A stretch of DNA of 64,000 nt from Atopobium fossor DSM 15642 (GTDB lineage: Bacteria > Actinomycetota > Coriobacteriia > Coriobacteriales > Atopobiaceae): the NCBI RefSeq assembly GCF_000483125.1, contig NZ_KI519553.1, positions 157,114-221,113 of the forward strand. Direction: 5' to 3'. A program made the position numbers and the translations under genes. Position 1 is the first letter of the stretch. The number at the start of each line of letters is the position of its first letter. The notes beneath the pieces are model-generated. The model searched no databases. It had not been told where the DNA came from and saw only the letters and a list, made by a program, of their open reading frames with translations. Shown here piece by piece: positions 63,960-64,000 of the stretch.

Positions 63960-63991
63960 AGGTAGATGGCTTATAGTCGTCTACCTTTTCT
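63960..63991 (+). terminator. Terminator after the tRNA
   Basis: AGGTAGA and TCTACCT form a stem around a weakly paired interior, followed by TTTCTTTT. Confidence 0.75.
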
Positions 63992-64000
63992 TTTAGCGCC

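Noticed and set aside
1..64000. CRISPR array, prophage or insertion sequence
   Set aside because: No spaced direct repeats, phage genes or transposase motifs were seen in the window.

Overview
The window looks like a chromosomal segment of a low-to-mid GC, anaerobic, Gram-positive-type actinobacterium, most likely Coriobacteriia (Atopobiaceae, the Atopobium/Lancefieldella/Olsenella group). This is inferred from gene content, not from a search: a single-chain pyruvate:ferredoxin oxidoreductase, a HelD-type ATPase, a DUF3516-type helicase, long-form HPF, a C69 dipeptidase and generally strong AGGAG ribosome binding sites. There is no rRNA, prophage, insertion sequence or CRISPR array. One tRNA (Thr, CGU) lies near the right edge.

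Region by region. 0-5.7 kb (minus strand): a sugar or polyol PTS operon (GntR regulator, class II aldolase, galactitol-type EIIB and EIIC, FGGY kinase, second GntR regulator). Two 33-bp palindromes lie beside the two paralogous regulators. 5.7-8 kb: an AT-rich, partly decayed stretch with a Fic protein, a DUF3021 membrane protein and reading-frame remnants. 8-11 kb: a nitroreductase, an unknown protein and an SDR/2-keto-3-deoxygluconate permease pair. 11-19 kb: membrane proteins (DUF2339, two small unknown ones), a flotillin, a second nitroreductase-like protein and a methyltransferase. 19-25 kb (minus): a response regulator/histidine kinase pair beside an MacB/Bce-like ABC exporter, with direct-repeat sites between them. 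25-29 kb: nifJ with a long leader. 29-32 kb: a SsuA/TauA-like lipoprotein and a fused permease-ATPase. 32-38 kb (minus): HelD, EngB and a fusion of a glucose-type PTS EIIA domain to a Ski2-like helicase. 38-43.5 kb: luxS, then an unknown repeat protein, a DUF2201-type VWA protein, a MoxR ATPase and a HAD phosphatase.

43.6-64 kb (plus) is mostly housekeeping: two peptidases, mnmA, queD, a GH5 enzyme, rsmI, metG, rsmA, tatD, a CPBP protease, comF, a long structured RNA, an amino-acid-binding lipoprotein, hpf, degV, a dehydrogenase with a His/Cys-rich tail, an NYN/OST-HTH protein, a HEAT-like protein, a membrane-anchored SurA-N-like protein, a DUF523-PNP fusion and tRNA-Thr.

The points most worth following up are: (1) the EIIA(Glc)-helicase fusion, with both phospho-transfer histidines and the helicase motifs I, II and VI intact, which could couple sugar-PTS state to RNA metabolism; (2) the ~260-nt RNA between comF and hpf, with its own extended -10 and a closing stem of about 15 bp, which I read as a raiA-motif RNA; (3) the self-contained permease-ATPase fusion; (4) the repeat protein/VWA/MoxR cluster after luxS; and (5) the metal-binding-like tail on the dehydrogenase.
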